A DNA stretch of 51,399 bases. Source: Bacteroidaceae bacterium (GTDB taxonomy: Bacteria > Bacteroidota > Bacteroidia > Bacteroidales > Bacteroidaceae). This document shows positions 43,901 to 51,399 of the stretch, piece by piece (the stretch's first letter is position 1; each line of letters begins with the position of its first letter). The notes below the pieces were generated by a model. That model had not been told where the DNA came from. It searched no databases and worked only from the letters and a program-made list of their open reading frames with translations. Where the stretch lies: positions 1 through 51,399 of the forward strand of contig JAFYAT010000096.1 of the NCBI GenBank assembly GCA_017540585.1, read 5' to 3'. The translations under genes and the position numbers were made by a program.

Positions 43901-46900
43901 GCCATATTATTTTGATGCGGAAACCCCTTATTATGAGATACATCCTTCTGTCAAAGAGCGAATATTGAAAGAAGAACGCTCAAAGCAACAAATGCTTGAT
44001 GATTTACAAGCTCGTGCTAAACGTGAAGCAGAAGAAGCAATTGTTAAGCGTGATGCAGCATTGAAAGATATGGTTGAGAACAATGGTACAGTAACGCCAT
44101 TCAAAGAAGGAAATAGGTATGGTTTCAAGTATAACAATGTTGTTCTTGTTCCAGCTAAGTACTCTTCACATTCTTCCTTTGGGGAGAATGGAATGTTTAA
44201 GGTATCGTTTAATAGACACTATGGACTAATTGATAAGTACGGAAACGAATTGTTTGCATGTAACTATTTGGATTTTCATCGATTGTCCAATGGCATAATC
44301 GTTGCTGAAAACACAACTGGCTTTTATATGCATTCAGTTGGTTATCTATGTGAAAGAAGTCCTCATGATAGTATTTCATTAAAAGATTTATCTCAAGAAA
44401 TCTCAGTAATTAAGCATAACTCTTCTGAATTAGAAGTTTTTGTCATAGATGACGAACTTGTATTCAAAAGAGACTATAGATCTTTTGCCTTCTATTCATT
44501 AGATGGGAAAAAGATTACTGAGCATACATATAGTCAATACAAATTTTCAAAAAAATATTCTTGTATTTGGGTTAAGGATTCTGAAACGAAGCTATGGCAA
44601 ATAGTAGAACTTAATGGAGAACCTAGAAATGACAAATCATATCAGGAATGTACTTTCAACAACAATATTACTATAGCCATCAATAAGGGACAATCAGATA
44701 TTTATGATGCACAAGGCAATATTTGTATATGTACGAGTTACGACAGTATTAACGAATTTGAAATTGATGGTTATTACAAAGTAGCGAAAGAATCATTATT
44801 CGGATTAATAAATGAGAGATACGAGGAAATCATTCCTACAGATTTCTCAGATATTCAATTACTCGATTCTCATATAATTGCACAAAAAGAAGACAAATGG
44901 GGAATTTTTGATGCAAGTGGTAAAAATTTGACAGGACAAAATTTCGATTGCATAAGATCGTTCTCGGGCTATAAGTATCCATGTAATAACTGGCTTCAGG
45001 TTTCAAAAGACAATCTAATTGGACTATACAATGACAAGAATGAATCTTTATTACCAGTTGAATTTAACTCAATAAAATATGTCAATGGCTGTTTAATAGC
45101 CGAAAAAGATGGTAAATACTATTTGTATAATTCTGAAGGAAATATTCTGATTAATAAGTCTTTTGATGATATACAAGGTATCTATTCTACCAGCAATTTC
45201 AAGTGTTGTACTAGTAATAAATGGCAATTGTTTAATGCTGAAGCTTCAAGCTTGCTTAATGCCCAATATGACTCCATTTCTGCATTGAACGAACAATATG
45301 TTAAAATTGAAGACGAAGGAAAGTATGGACTTATGTCTATGCAAGGAGATATTTGTGTTCCAATTGTTTATGATGATATTGATCAGTTTGTACTATATAC
45401 TGGTAGATATTCAAGGATAAGCAATGAAAGTATATTCAAATGTAAAGACAATGATAAATACGGAGCATTTTCGATGGTTGAAGGAATGCTTGTTATTCCC
45501 ACAATTTTTGATGCTATTGAATGGTGGAATAATAATGTGTTTAAGGTCATGCAAAGTAGTAAATGGGGACTTTATGAACATTCGAAAGGCTTGTTGACGG
45601 AAATTAAATATCAGTCTATATCTAGTTTTAACGAATCTAAAATACAAGTTTCTGTAGAAGATAATTATAAAGTAACAGAAGGACATATTTCACCAGATGG
45701 AAAAGAAATACCATCTGAAGTTATAGCTTTCGAAGAAGGGTTGACCACAAACAAATTTTTCGGTAAATGGGGAGTTTTAAAAGGTTCTTCTATCATAGTT
45801 CCTTATGAACTGGATTCTGCAGCCGAAAGTTTTGGACAAGGACTTCTTAAAGTAAAGATTGGCGATAAAGTTGGTCTGAAAAACTTAGATAACGAATGGG
45901 TATTTCGACCTTCGTTTAGAGATATTTATGGGATTATAGGTTCTAAATATGTAATTGTTAAATTGATAAAGTACCGTAGAGAACGCAAGTATACATGGGG
46001 CAGATCATATCATATGGTTGATGTTGAATACAATGAGTTCCAATTATATTCAATTGATGGCTCACAAAAAGGCATACCTACGGAATATGTTAGTTCGCAA
46101 GCTAAAATAGAGTTTGTGAATGCATCTTTTGTGTGCTATAATAATCGTATTTTGTGTCTGAAAAACTTTAAATGCTCGGAAGGTACATATTATTCAATTC
46201 GGCCAATAAATAATGATGCTTTTGTAATAGCAACAAAAAGCGCTTATGATAGTAAGTTTGGCTTGTTAGATGCTAATTTACAAGAAATTATTCCTTTTGA
46301 GTATAGTTCTATAGAAGCATTTAGTAGTACATTATTCTTGGCAACGAAAAATATCGTTGAACATAATGGTTGGTGGAACACTACAACAAGAGAAGAGAAA
46401 TATTTATTTAAATCTAACGGAAAAGAATGTTCTATTGGAGCAATCAATACAATAAAGTCTTTCGTTGATGGAAAAGCTGAGGTAACTACAATATGGGGAA
46501 ATACTGTGGGGTTCATTGACGAAAATGGAGATATTATTCCTGAGGAAGAAAGTGTAATCAATAATGAAATTAAATTATTATATTCATTTGGCAACATAGA
46601 AATTAGGAAAATTTCAGGGGATATTATTGTGCCGATAAGCCATAAAATAGATTCAGTTGAACCATTAACGGATGGATATTATTTAATCCGTAAATGGAAT
46701 AAATATGGCATTGTTGGGACTGATGGATTACTTGTGGATTGTGATTATGACTCCATTCAGAACTGGTCAGATGGTATAGTGTTGGTAAAGACAACTAGAT
46801 ATTCTGATGATGACGACGACGATCGACGAGAATTTAATAATTACAAACTCTTATCACTTACAGGTTTCCATGTGTCAGAATACGAATATTCGGAAATCTC

Positions 46901-47207
46901 ATCCATAGAAAATGGTGAAGCCATTGCTACTAGAAATGGTGCTTTGGGAAGATTGAATTCAAAAGGTGAAGAGATATGTGATACTACAGAATGTATCAAA
47001 GAGAATATTTTTAAGCACAAGAAATTCGGTAAATGGTATGTTACTAATGCATTAGGTGAAGAAATCCTCCCTGCAAGATTTTCTAAAATTGAATTATTTG
47101 AGGATAAATTTATTATTGCTGTTGTTCAATCAAGCAATAGTTATCCTTACTCGTTGTCAAATTCGTATTTGTACGACTTGAAAGGAAATGAAAAATTAAG
47201 TTTTTGA
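40902..47207 (+). CDS. Giant coiled-coil / DUF6035-like nuclease / WG-repeat protein
   Basis: The 2101-residue frame has, in order: SMC-like coiled coil (about 10-360); four tandem 90-residue FIVAR-like helical repeats (367-716); a CoiA/DUF6035-like nuclease (about 724-925) with a zinc-ribbon pattern FICTNCRQD...FFSHLHDSDFC and a PD-(D/E)xK core RRPDVMAD (Asp near 874) and VFELQLST (Glu near 886); a helical linker; then many WG/KWG-type beta repeats from about 1063 (YGLIDKYGNELF, KWGIFDASGKNL, KYGLMSMQGDI). It ends at a TGA (47205-47207) inside a repeat; the same frame continues. G+C is low: 19 of 60 bases in 45481-45540, against 28 of 60 in a secA sample (2101-2160), which suggests transfer. 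Likely a nucleic-acid sensor or nuclease of a defence system. Confidence 0.75.
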   Translation: MAIFSNIQHLINGVDIDTLLSQIEELTNELKKEKAEARKSISSLSSKLERAQKKNDTLKEDLTRESNKCHIAESKLAESESRIVSFAKENNELLKTEEKLKADLQKLGASNSSLNGKNLTLHNKVTKLEDQIKHLKDEINAKDSEISSVNKNAERIENRLKNETSLLDEAKNLVETLNEDNQQLKAEISIKTEENTIISSEVENLKKINQELNADREDKLQLISVLEKDIKKNQDSFESVTCDNNRLQQTCETISNDNQELKNKNEELSDRFTTLNSDFESLKIENDRICTELELQKTALEQANAENSQLKNDLQTVQNEFSSAQEQLDVYGKNLDSLQSQIQILNSEKEELKPYMYLIDAKKEDEAKERALNLAKDTLQELVDRANNVLLDLKHDEVSTLLSSAISTAQELIDSAKDIAAIDEAKHDLDKSINQAQLKEQELIEEELRKIKEEEEAKERALNLAKDTLQALINKANGVLSDLKHEEVSAPLSLAISIAQEHIDSAKDITAINEAKQDLDNSFNQAQLTEQQLIEEEQRKLKEEEKTKVLALNQAKETLQELIDKAGIVLSELKHDEVSTLLSSAISTAQDQLSSAKDIAAIDEAKLDLDKSINQAQSKEADLLEEEHREQQEKEASENAAKLLSETRNVLTRLIDEAKIYKETIEYADIATELQYVIESVEKFSEVNSDNIQEIQSNISSLKTALSNAKNEVTSEKKTQSHIVKRSILEIFDTKEGDIIESEKFFKRPEHELVRWRRIFEESILYAEHRFICTNCRQDVKISGRKYERGQVAFFSHLHDSDFCEIKTTTGLSKEQIEARKYGLIAESERHKRLKRLIHQALEGYSSRQKGVNNVVEEKRVNSDIPYLNWRRPDVMADYNDMHLVFELQLSTTFVSVVVQRDIFYRLNDYFIIWVFNFDDNEKYVDLTNLMCKDIYYANKRNVFIFDKDAQRESEERGELVLKCNWLDIDNTWHYSNAKGNGDGVLITLDQLKFDKETCKPYYFDAETPYYEIHPSVKERILKEERSKQQMLDDLQARAKREAEEAIVKRDAALKDMVENNGTVTPFKEGNRYGFKYNNVVLVPAKYSSHSSFGENGMFKVSFNRHYGLIDKYGNELFACNYLDFHRLSNGIIVAENTTGFYMHSVGYLCERSPHDSISLKDLSQEISVIKHNSSELEVFVIDDELVFKRDYRSFAFYSLDGKKITEHTYSQYKFSKKYSCIWVKDSETKLWQIVELNGEPRNDKSYQECTFNNNITIAINKGQSDIYDAQGNICICTSYDSINEFEIDGYYKVAKESLFGLINERYEEIIPTDFSDIQLLDSHIIAQKEDKWGIFDASGKNLTGQNFDCIRSFSGYKYPCNNWLQVSKDNLIGLYNDKNESLLPVEFNSIKYVNGCLIAEKDGKYYLYNSEGNILINKSFDDIQGIYSTSNFKCCTSNKWQLFNAEASSLLNAQYDSISALNEQYVKIEDEGKYGLMSMQGDICVPIVYDDIDQFVLYTGRYSRISNESIFKCKDNDKYGAFSMVEGMLVIPTIFDAIEWWNNNVFKVMQSSKWGLYEHSKGLLTEIKYQSISSFNESKIQVSVEDNYKVTEGHISPDGKEIPSEVIAFEEGLTTNKFFGKWGVLKGSSIIVPYELDSAAESFGQGLLKVKIGDKVGLKNLDNEWVFRPSFRDIYGIIGSKYVIVKLIKYRRERKYTWGRSYHMVDVEYNEFQLYSIDGSQKGIPTEYVSSQAKIEFVNASFVCYNNRILCLKNFKCSEGTYYSIRPINNDAFVIATKSAYDSKFGLLDANLQEIIPFEYSSIEAFSSTLFLATKNIVEHNGWWNTTTREEKYLFKSNGKECSIGAINTIKSFVDGKAEVTTIWGNTVGFIDENGDIIPEEESVINNEIKLLYSFGNIEIRKISGDIIVPISHKIDSVEPLTDGYYLIRKWNKYGIVGTDGLLVDCDYDSIQNWSDGIVLVKTTRYSDDDDDDRREFNNYKLLSLTGFHVSEYEYSEISSIENGEAIATRNGALGRLNSKGEEICDTTECIKENIFKHKKFGKWYVTNALGEEILPARFSKIELFEDKFIIAVVQSSNSYPYSLSNSYLYDLKGNEKLSF
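42001..43050 (+). repeat. Four 270-bp tandem repeats inside the giant gene
   Basis: Units begin at 42001, 42271, 42541 and 42811. The first two share long identical stretches (CGTGCACTTAATCTTGC); the first and third share TCAGCTAAAGATATTGCTGC. The fourth is diverged. Each encodes a 90-residue helical module. Confidence 0.9.
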
Positions 47208-48755
47208 TTTAGGTCAATCACGACTTGTAGCAATGGGTTTTACATAATATCTAATGGTTCAAGATGTGCTTTATATAGTGATAATTTAGACGAAATAATT
47301 CCTTTTGACAAAGGTTATACCTCTATTTCCGAATGGACTAACAATAAATTTGTTGCAACGAAAATAGAAAGTTCTTATTACTCGTCTGTAAAATACAGTG
47401 TTATAATTAGTGCCTTAGGAGATGTAATTTCAAAAAAGTATTCCGAAATTGGGCCATTGCAAGATGGTAAAGCGCAAATTGTTCTATATAACCAAAAAGG
47501 CTATATTAACGATGAATGTGTAGAAATTGCAGAAGCAGAAACTCAAGGAGAGTGGACAATTAAATGTTTCCTTGGCAATTATTCTGTGTGGAAAGGTGAG
47601 GAACAGGTTTTGTTTGATTTAGTAGAGGCGTCGTTCTTTAGTCCAACAGTTATAAAGCTGAAAAAGAAGAATGTTAGATATTATAATCTCTATTCTTTGC
47701 AGATGGAGTCAGAATTATCATCCTCATACATTGATATTTCAGACTTATCTGACGGTCAAGCTATTGCTGTAAACATCAACAAATTATCCGGCACTATAGA
47801 TACTAATGGTATTGAAATCTATGATGAAGAAAGCTCTCTGTCTGACAATATTCTTGTCAAAAGAAAGTTCTCAAGATATGACATTTTTGTTGATCAAAAC
47901 GAGGTTATAAGTGGCGTACTAGAAGTTTCTCTATGGGCAACAAATAGGTTAAAAGTAAAGAATGAGTACTCGAAATATCAAATATATAGTATTGAAGACA
48001 ATACATATATAGGAGAGTCCTTTAGCAATATATATGACATACAAGAAGGTAAAGCCAAAGTCTTAAGAAATGGATCCACAGCATATATTGACATAAATGC
48101 AAACATTCTTCCTGAGATGTCACTCTCTATTGGAAACAACCTTATTAAAAAGAAGATATTTGGTTATTGGAATCTAGTTGATAATAATAACAACTCCATT
48201 ATCGAGGGCGAATATCGAGAAATAGGAACTTATAAAGGAAGATTCATAAAATTTGATGGATCTGACTTCTGCGTTCTTGATAAGAAATATACTAAACCAA
48301 TACCAGTAATAGGTACGTTTTATAGACAGTATACATCTACATTAATCTACCTTGTAGGAGGTCATTATGTAAGGATTCAAATAAAGAATTTGGAGTTAAA
48401 TGGAAAGAGTGTTACGGAGTATACAAAAGAACATTCCACTTTGAAACTGATTATAAATTATATAAATTTCAAAAAACAAGCTGTTTATGGAGTTCCATAT
48501 AAGGAAATGAATCCAAAAACATTTGTTCCATTTGAGGATAATCAAGAAATTGAAGGTAAGATTTATAAAGTATTACCTTTTGGAATAAGAATAAAATTTC
48601 AAGATGGACGCCGCACACTAATTCACAAAAATCGCCTTGCAGAAATTGGGTATCAAGATGTATTGTTTACAATAGGGCAAAGTATAACAATTGTCAAGAA
48701 AGGTTATGACGATGAGCATAAAGCTGATATTTGGGATATAATTCAAATAAAATAA
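47208..48755 (+). CDS. In-frame continuation of the giant protein: WG repeats and S1-like domain
   Basis: After the TGA at 47205-47207 the same frame stays open for 515 codons to a TAA. The first codons (FRSITTCSNGFYIISNGSR, then LYSDNLDEIIPFDKGY) continue the WG-repeat pattern with no gap. Residues to about 430 are further repeats; the last 75 (EIEGKIYKVLPFGIRIKFQDGRRTLIHKNRL...GQSITIVKKG) look like an S1/OB RNA-binding domain. No good ATG lies near the break; a TTG at 47457 is the first plausible start. I read this as the 3' part of one 2617-codon gene, broken by one nonsense change, or a second gene made by it. Confidence 0.65.
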   Translation, partial: FRSITTCSNGFYIISNGSRCALYSDNLDEIIPFDKGYTSISEWTNNKFVATKIESSYYSSVKYSVIISALGDVISKKYSEIGPLQDGKAQIVLYNQKGYINDECVEIAEAETQGEWTIKCFLGNYSVWKGEEQVLFDLVEASFFSPTVIKLKKKNVRYYNLYSLQMESELSSSYIDISDLSDGQAIAVNINKLSGTIDTNGIEIYDEESSLSDNILVKRKFSRYDIFVDQNEVISGVLEVSLWATNRLKVKNEYSKYQIYSIEDNTYIGESFSNIYDIQEGKAKVLRNGSTAYIDINANILPEMSLSIGNNLIKKKIFGYWNLVDNNNNSIIEGEYREIGTYKGRFIKFDGSDFCVLDKKYTKPIPVIGTFYRQYTSTLIYLVGGHYVRIQIKNLELNGKSVTEYTKEHSTLKLIINYINFKKQAVYGVPYKEMNPKTFVPFEDNQEIEGKIYKVLPFGIRIKFQDGRRTLIHKNRLAEIGYQDVLFTIGQSITIVKKGYDDEHKADIWDIIQIK

Positions 48756-48846
48756 GCTTATTAGTACGTATATTTGACATTATATTCGATACAAACAGAT
48801 ATTGTAAAGCAACATGAGAAGAAAAAGTTAAACTCGCTTTCTATAA

Positions 48847-48878
48847 AGACAGCCCTGTCCTCACGGATGGGGCTGTTT
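48847..48878 (+). terminator. Terminator of the WYL cassette
   Basis: ACAGCCC/GGGCTGT with an inner TCC/GGA pairing forms a hairpin followed by TTTCG. It lies about 90 bp after the last stop codon. Confidence 0.65.
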
Positions 48879-48929
48879 CGTAATCTAAATATAAACTGAC
48901 TCAACAAATGCTTTTTAACCAACTATTGG

Positions 48930-49106
48930 TGTCCGCTAAAAATCTTTGGTTATTTCATGGATCCCTTTTTTCTCAGACAGCCGATATAATGGACGTATAA
49001 ATACCTATTTTGATGATGTAAAGTGACAGAAGACGCCTCAAAATAGCAAATATGACGATCCAAGGTTAGGTTTATGTCATGTGAGGCGAGAAATTTTTAG
49101 CGGACA
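48930..49106. mobile_element. MITE-like element with 14-bp inverted repeats
   Basis: TGTCCGCTAAAAAT (48930-48943) is exactly inverted at 49093-49106. The inner part holds CGCCTCA...TGAGGCG, a second inverted pair. A further TTTAGCGGACA lies at 49270-49280, which may be the end of a related or longer copy. No transposase is encoded, so this is a non-autonomous or decayed insertion sequence. It fills most of the 648-bp gap after the WYL cassette. Confidence 0.65.
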
Positions 49107-49338
49107 GCCGTTGTCGTCTCTTAAAAAGGGGCTTGTCAAGCTACAAAAGCAGTAAATATAGGGAGAAAACTTGTTTTGCGAACAGCAATAAATGCAAATA
49201 GAGGGCTTACTGAAAAAGGAAAATCACTCAACTCCAGGGTTTCAATGGGTAGAGTGACTTTGTATGATGTTTAGCGGACAGTAATAATTTGGAATGAACG
49301 AGTAGGGAAGAGACAACGAAGAATGTGATATAAAAAAT

Positions 49339-49370
49339 GAGGGTGTACCGCATGTGATGGGTACACCCTC
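49339..49370 (-). terminator. Terminator of the xylE-like gene
   Basis: GAGGGTGTACC/GGTACACCCTC is a perfect 11-bp stem with a 10-nt loop; on the minus strand it is followed by ATTTTTTA. It lies 33 bp past the stop codon. Confidence 0.85.
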
Positions 49371-49403
49371 ATTGATTTGATGATTATATGTTGTGATGGG
49401 GTT

Positions 49404-50873
49404 TTATTTCATCTTATCCTTCCACAGCTTGGTCATGTCCTCGAGGGTCTTGCCCTTTGTCTCTGGGACGAGCTTCCATACGAAGACGGCGGCAACGACG
49501 CAGATGATGCCGTAGAGGGTGTAAACGAATGCGTAGCCGAGGCTATTTGCCATTGGCACGAATGAAGTTGAGACAATCCAGTTGAATATCCACTGGAAGG
49601 CTACGGCAATGGCTACGGCACCACCACGGATGGTGTTAGGGAATACCTCTGCAATGAGTACCCAGCATATTGGTCCCCATGAGAACATGAATGATGCTGA
49701 ATAGACCATGAGGGATATCATGCAGAGGAGCTGCTTTGTCTCTTCACCGTTTATTGCTCCGTCGAATGTACATGCAACTCCGATTGCTCCGAGTGCCATG
49801 CCGAGTGAGCCGACAATGAGGAGTGGCTTACGTCCGAGTTTCTCAACCGTGAAGATGGCTACGCATGTGAAACCGAGGTTTACGATACCGTTGAATACAG
49901 TGAGCTTCATTGGGTCATCAAATCCCATAGCTCCGTAAATACGTGGAGCAAAATAGAGGACGGCGTTGATACCTACTGCCTGCTGGAACACGGAAAGCAT
50001 GATGCCCACGAAGATGCAGATGAATCCGTATGTCATGAGTGGCTCTGTCTTTACGACCATTGTCTCCTTGATGTCGTGGAGAATCTCCTTTGCCTTGCTC
50101 ACTCCGTTAATCTTTGCAAGGATGCTCTCAGCCTTGGCGTCTTCGCCGATGGATGCAAGGTAACGTGGTGTCTCTGGCACGAAGCAGATGAGGATGGCAA
50201 AGAGTCCTGCTGGTATCATCTCTGAACCGAACATATAACGCCAACCTGTTGCGATGGTCCATGGGTCGCTACCAGGAACGAGCTGGTTGATGCCCTGACC
50301 GATGCTCTCAATGACAGGTTGAGTGTGGTCGCCAAGAATGAAGAAGTTGACGAAATAGACGACGAGCTGACCGAAGATGATGGCAAACTGGTTCCAGCTT
50401 ACGAGCATACCACGGATGCCGCTTGGAGCAATCTCGCCGATATACATAGGACATACGGCTGAAGCAAGTCCCACGCCGACACCACCGATGACACGGTAGA
50501 TGTTAAACACGATAAGGAGTGTGAGGTTTGGTTCACCCTTGGCAAGTACCATCGTCTCAGGACACATGGAACCCCATGCTGAGATGAAGAACATGATACC
50601 AGCAAAGATAAGTGACTTCTTACGTCCCCAGTTGCTTGCGAGGAGACCTGAGATACTACTACCGATGATACATCCTATCAGGGCACTTGAGCTTGTGAAA
50701 CCGTGCCAGAAGTCTGTGTACTGGAAGTCTGTAGCTCCCATGAAAAATGCTTGAAGACCTTTCTCTGCACCCGAGATAACGGCTGTGTCATAACCGAAGA
50801 GCAAACCTCCGATTACAGCTACGAGTACAATGGAGAAAAGATAGGCTTTAGAGCCATTCTCGTTTTGATTCAT
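49404..50873 (-). CDS. xylE: Sugar porter family MFS transporter, XylE-like
   Basis: The 489-residue, twelve-helix protein is close in size to E. coli XylE (491). Family motifs are all present: GGLLFGYDTAVISG, NWGRKKSLI, RVIGGVGVGLASAVCPMYIGE, PETPRYL at the loop, FQQAVGINAVLYFAPRI (sugar-binding QQ and N), WGPICWVLIAEVFPN, and the terminal VPETKGKTLEDM. It imports D-xylose, or possibly glucose, with a proton. It starts at ATG 50873, 46 bp after the promoter box. Confidence 0.9.
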   Translation of the reverse strand: MNQNENGSKAYLFSIVLVAVIGGLLFGYDTAVISGAEKGLQAFFMGATDFQYTDFWHGFTSSSALIGCIIGSSISGLLASNWGRKKSLIFAGIMFFISAWGSMCPETMVLAKGEPNLTLLIVFNIYRVIGGVGVGLASAVCPMYIGEIAPSGIRGMLVSWNQFAIIFGQLVVYFVNFFILGDHTQPVIESIGQGINQLVPGSDPWTIATGWRYMFGSEMIPAGLFAILICFVPETPRYLASIGEDAKAESILAKINGVSKAKEILHDIKETMVVKTEPLMTYGFICIFVGIMLSVFQQAVGINAVLYFAPRIYGAMGFDDPMKLTVFNGIVNLGFTCVAIFTVEKLGRKPLLIVGSLGMALGAIGVACTFDGAINGEETKQLLCMISLMVYSASFMFSWGPICWVLIAEVFPNTIRGGAVAIAVAFQWIFNWIVSTSFVPMANSLGYAFVYTLYGIICVVAAVFVWKLVPETKGKTLEDMTKLWKDKMK

Positions 50874-50919
50874 AAAGTTTAGATGTTAGTTTAAAAAATA
50901 TCAAATTTGTCTTTCATCG

Positions 50920-50950
50920 CAAAATTACAAAAAAGGGTAGTGCTGACAAA
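50920..50950 (-). promoter_or_regulatory. Promoter of the xylE-like gene
   Basis: On the minus strand TTTG (50947-50950) is followed after 19 bp by TAATTTTG (50920-50927), both exact matches at canonical spacing. Confidence 0.75.
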
Positions 50951-51069
50951 TTTTTTGTAAAGATATTTATCTTCAAGCCTGTTATAATTGACAATTATTA
51001 ACAAATGAGGTTCTTTCTTATCGTATTTACTACGAAAAGAACCCTCAATAGTTCTTCGAAATAATGTAC

Positions 51070-51103
51070 AAAAAAAAGGTGCGTCAAGCACGCTTGACAC
51101 ACC
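51070..51103 (-). terminator. Terminator of the sugar transporter gene at the window end
   Basis: GGTG-C-GTCAAG/CTTGAC-A-CACC forms a stem with a CACG loop; on the minus strand it is followed by eight T residues. It lies 31 bp past the stop codon. Confidence 0.8.
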
Positions 51104-51133
51104 CTATATATTTACCGATTGTTCTAATCGTGA

Positions 51134-51399
51134 TTAGTCAACCTTGATATCCTTATTTACGTTCTTGCAACCTGATACAGAGTACCAGAGGATGTAAACG
51201 AGCATGGCAACGATGAGCCAGTATGAACCGAGGTAGCCAGTGAATGGACATACAACGAGGTCCTGGAAGAATGGCATCATTCCACCACCGAACACCATCA
51301 CCATGAAGAGACCTGAAGCCTTGGCTGTATATTTGCCGAGTCCCTCAGTAGAGAGGTTGAAGATTCCACCCCACATGACTGATGTGCAAAGTCCGCAAA
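51134..51399 (-). CDS. Sugar MFS transporter, C-terminal part (FucP/GluP-like), cut by window edge
   Basis: Only the last 88 residues lie in the window; the frame continues open to base 51399. The segment LCTSVMWGGIFNLSTEGLGKYTAKASGLFMVMVFGGGMMPF and the following YWLIVAMLVYILWYSVSG match the end of glucose/galactose or fucose permeases of the FHS family. The ATG at 51374-51376 is internal, not the start. It lies directly upstream of the xylE-like gene on the same strand but is separated from it by a terminator and a promoter. Confidence 0.75.
   Translation of the reverse strand, partial: CGLCTSVMWGGIFNLSTEGLGKYTAKASGLFMVMVFGGGMMPFFQDLVVCPFTGYLGSYWLIVAMLVYILWYSVSGCKNVNKDIKVD

Noticed and set aside
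47205-47207. Genome-wide recoding of TGA to Trp
   Set aside because: Several intact genes here stop at TGA, for example at 20621, 29988 and 39084, so TGA is not generally read as an amino acid.
48930-49280. Complete insertion sequence
   Set aside because: No transposase frame of any useful length lies between the inverted repeats.

Overview
The window looks like a chromosome segment of a Bacteroidales bacterium, most probably Prevotella/Segatella-like. Three things point there. Many genes are preceded by the Bacteroidetes promoter element TAnnTTTG, several with TTG or TTTG about 20 bp upstream. A secreted protein carries a type IX secretion-like C-terminal tail. The protein families (DUF4105, DUF4886, split 5'-nucleotidase, eukaryotic-type branching enzyme, WYL and DUF6035-like proteins) are typical of the group. 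TGA is an ordinary stop codon here, for example for the acyl-ACP thioesterase and the WYL regulator.

Layout. Bases 1-525 hold tRNA-Lys(CTT), tRNA-Ser(TGA) and decayed copies of the tRNA-Ser 3' end. Bases 526-7891 (minus strand) hold secA, an alkaline-phosphatase-fold protein that appears to have lost its active site, a DUF4105 membrane protein and a DUF4886 SGNH-type protein. Bases 8005-15073 are a complete tryptophan operon on the minus strand, trpB-E-G-D-C-F-A. In front of it lie a promoter, a 20-residue leader peptide with a Trp-Arg-Trp motif, and a terminator whose 3' arm is complementary to the sequence around the leader stop codon: a legible attenuator. Bases 15156-34786 are mostly housekeeping and envelope genes: a T9SS-tail protein, class III fructose-bisphosphatase, exported flavodoxin, acyl-ACP thioesterase, two-gene 5'-nucleotidase, a TPR membrane protein, ribH, an inositol-monophosphatase-family enzyme, a YhcH-family protein, branching enzyme, a membrane-anchored TPR/helix-turn-helix regulator and several lineage-specific proteins. 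Their gaps are filled with A+T-rich short repeats and G+C-rich cassettes of a dispersed intergenic family.

Bases 34856-49300 look like an accessory region. It holds an unknown 368-residue protein, an array of five TTTGTAAAGTTTTT sites, a CGGAGAA repeat block and a probable DUF6266-like protein. Then comes a four-gene plus-strand cassette (38107-48878): WYL regulator, DEDDh exonuclease, an unrecognised 404-residue protein, and a giant reading frame. The giant frame encodes coiled coil, four 90-residue repeats, a CoiA/DUF6035-like nuclease, many WG-type repeats and an S1-like C-terminus. It is interrupted by one in-frame TGA at 47205-47207, after which the same frame stays open for 515 codons. 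This cassette is my best candidate for an undescribed, probably anti-phage or nucleic-acid-processing system. It is followed by a MITE-like inverted-repeat element, a XylE-type sugar symporter and the truncated 3' end of a second sugar transporter.
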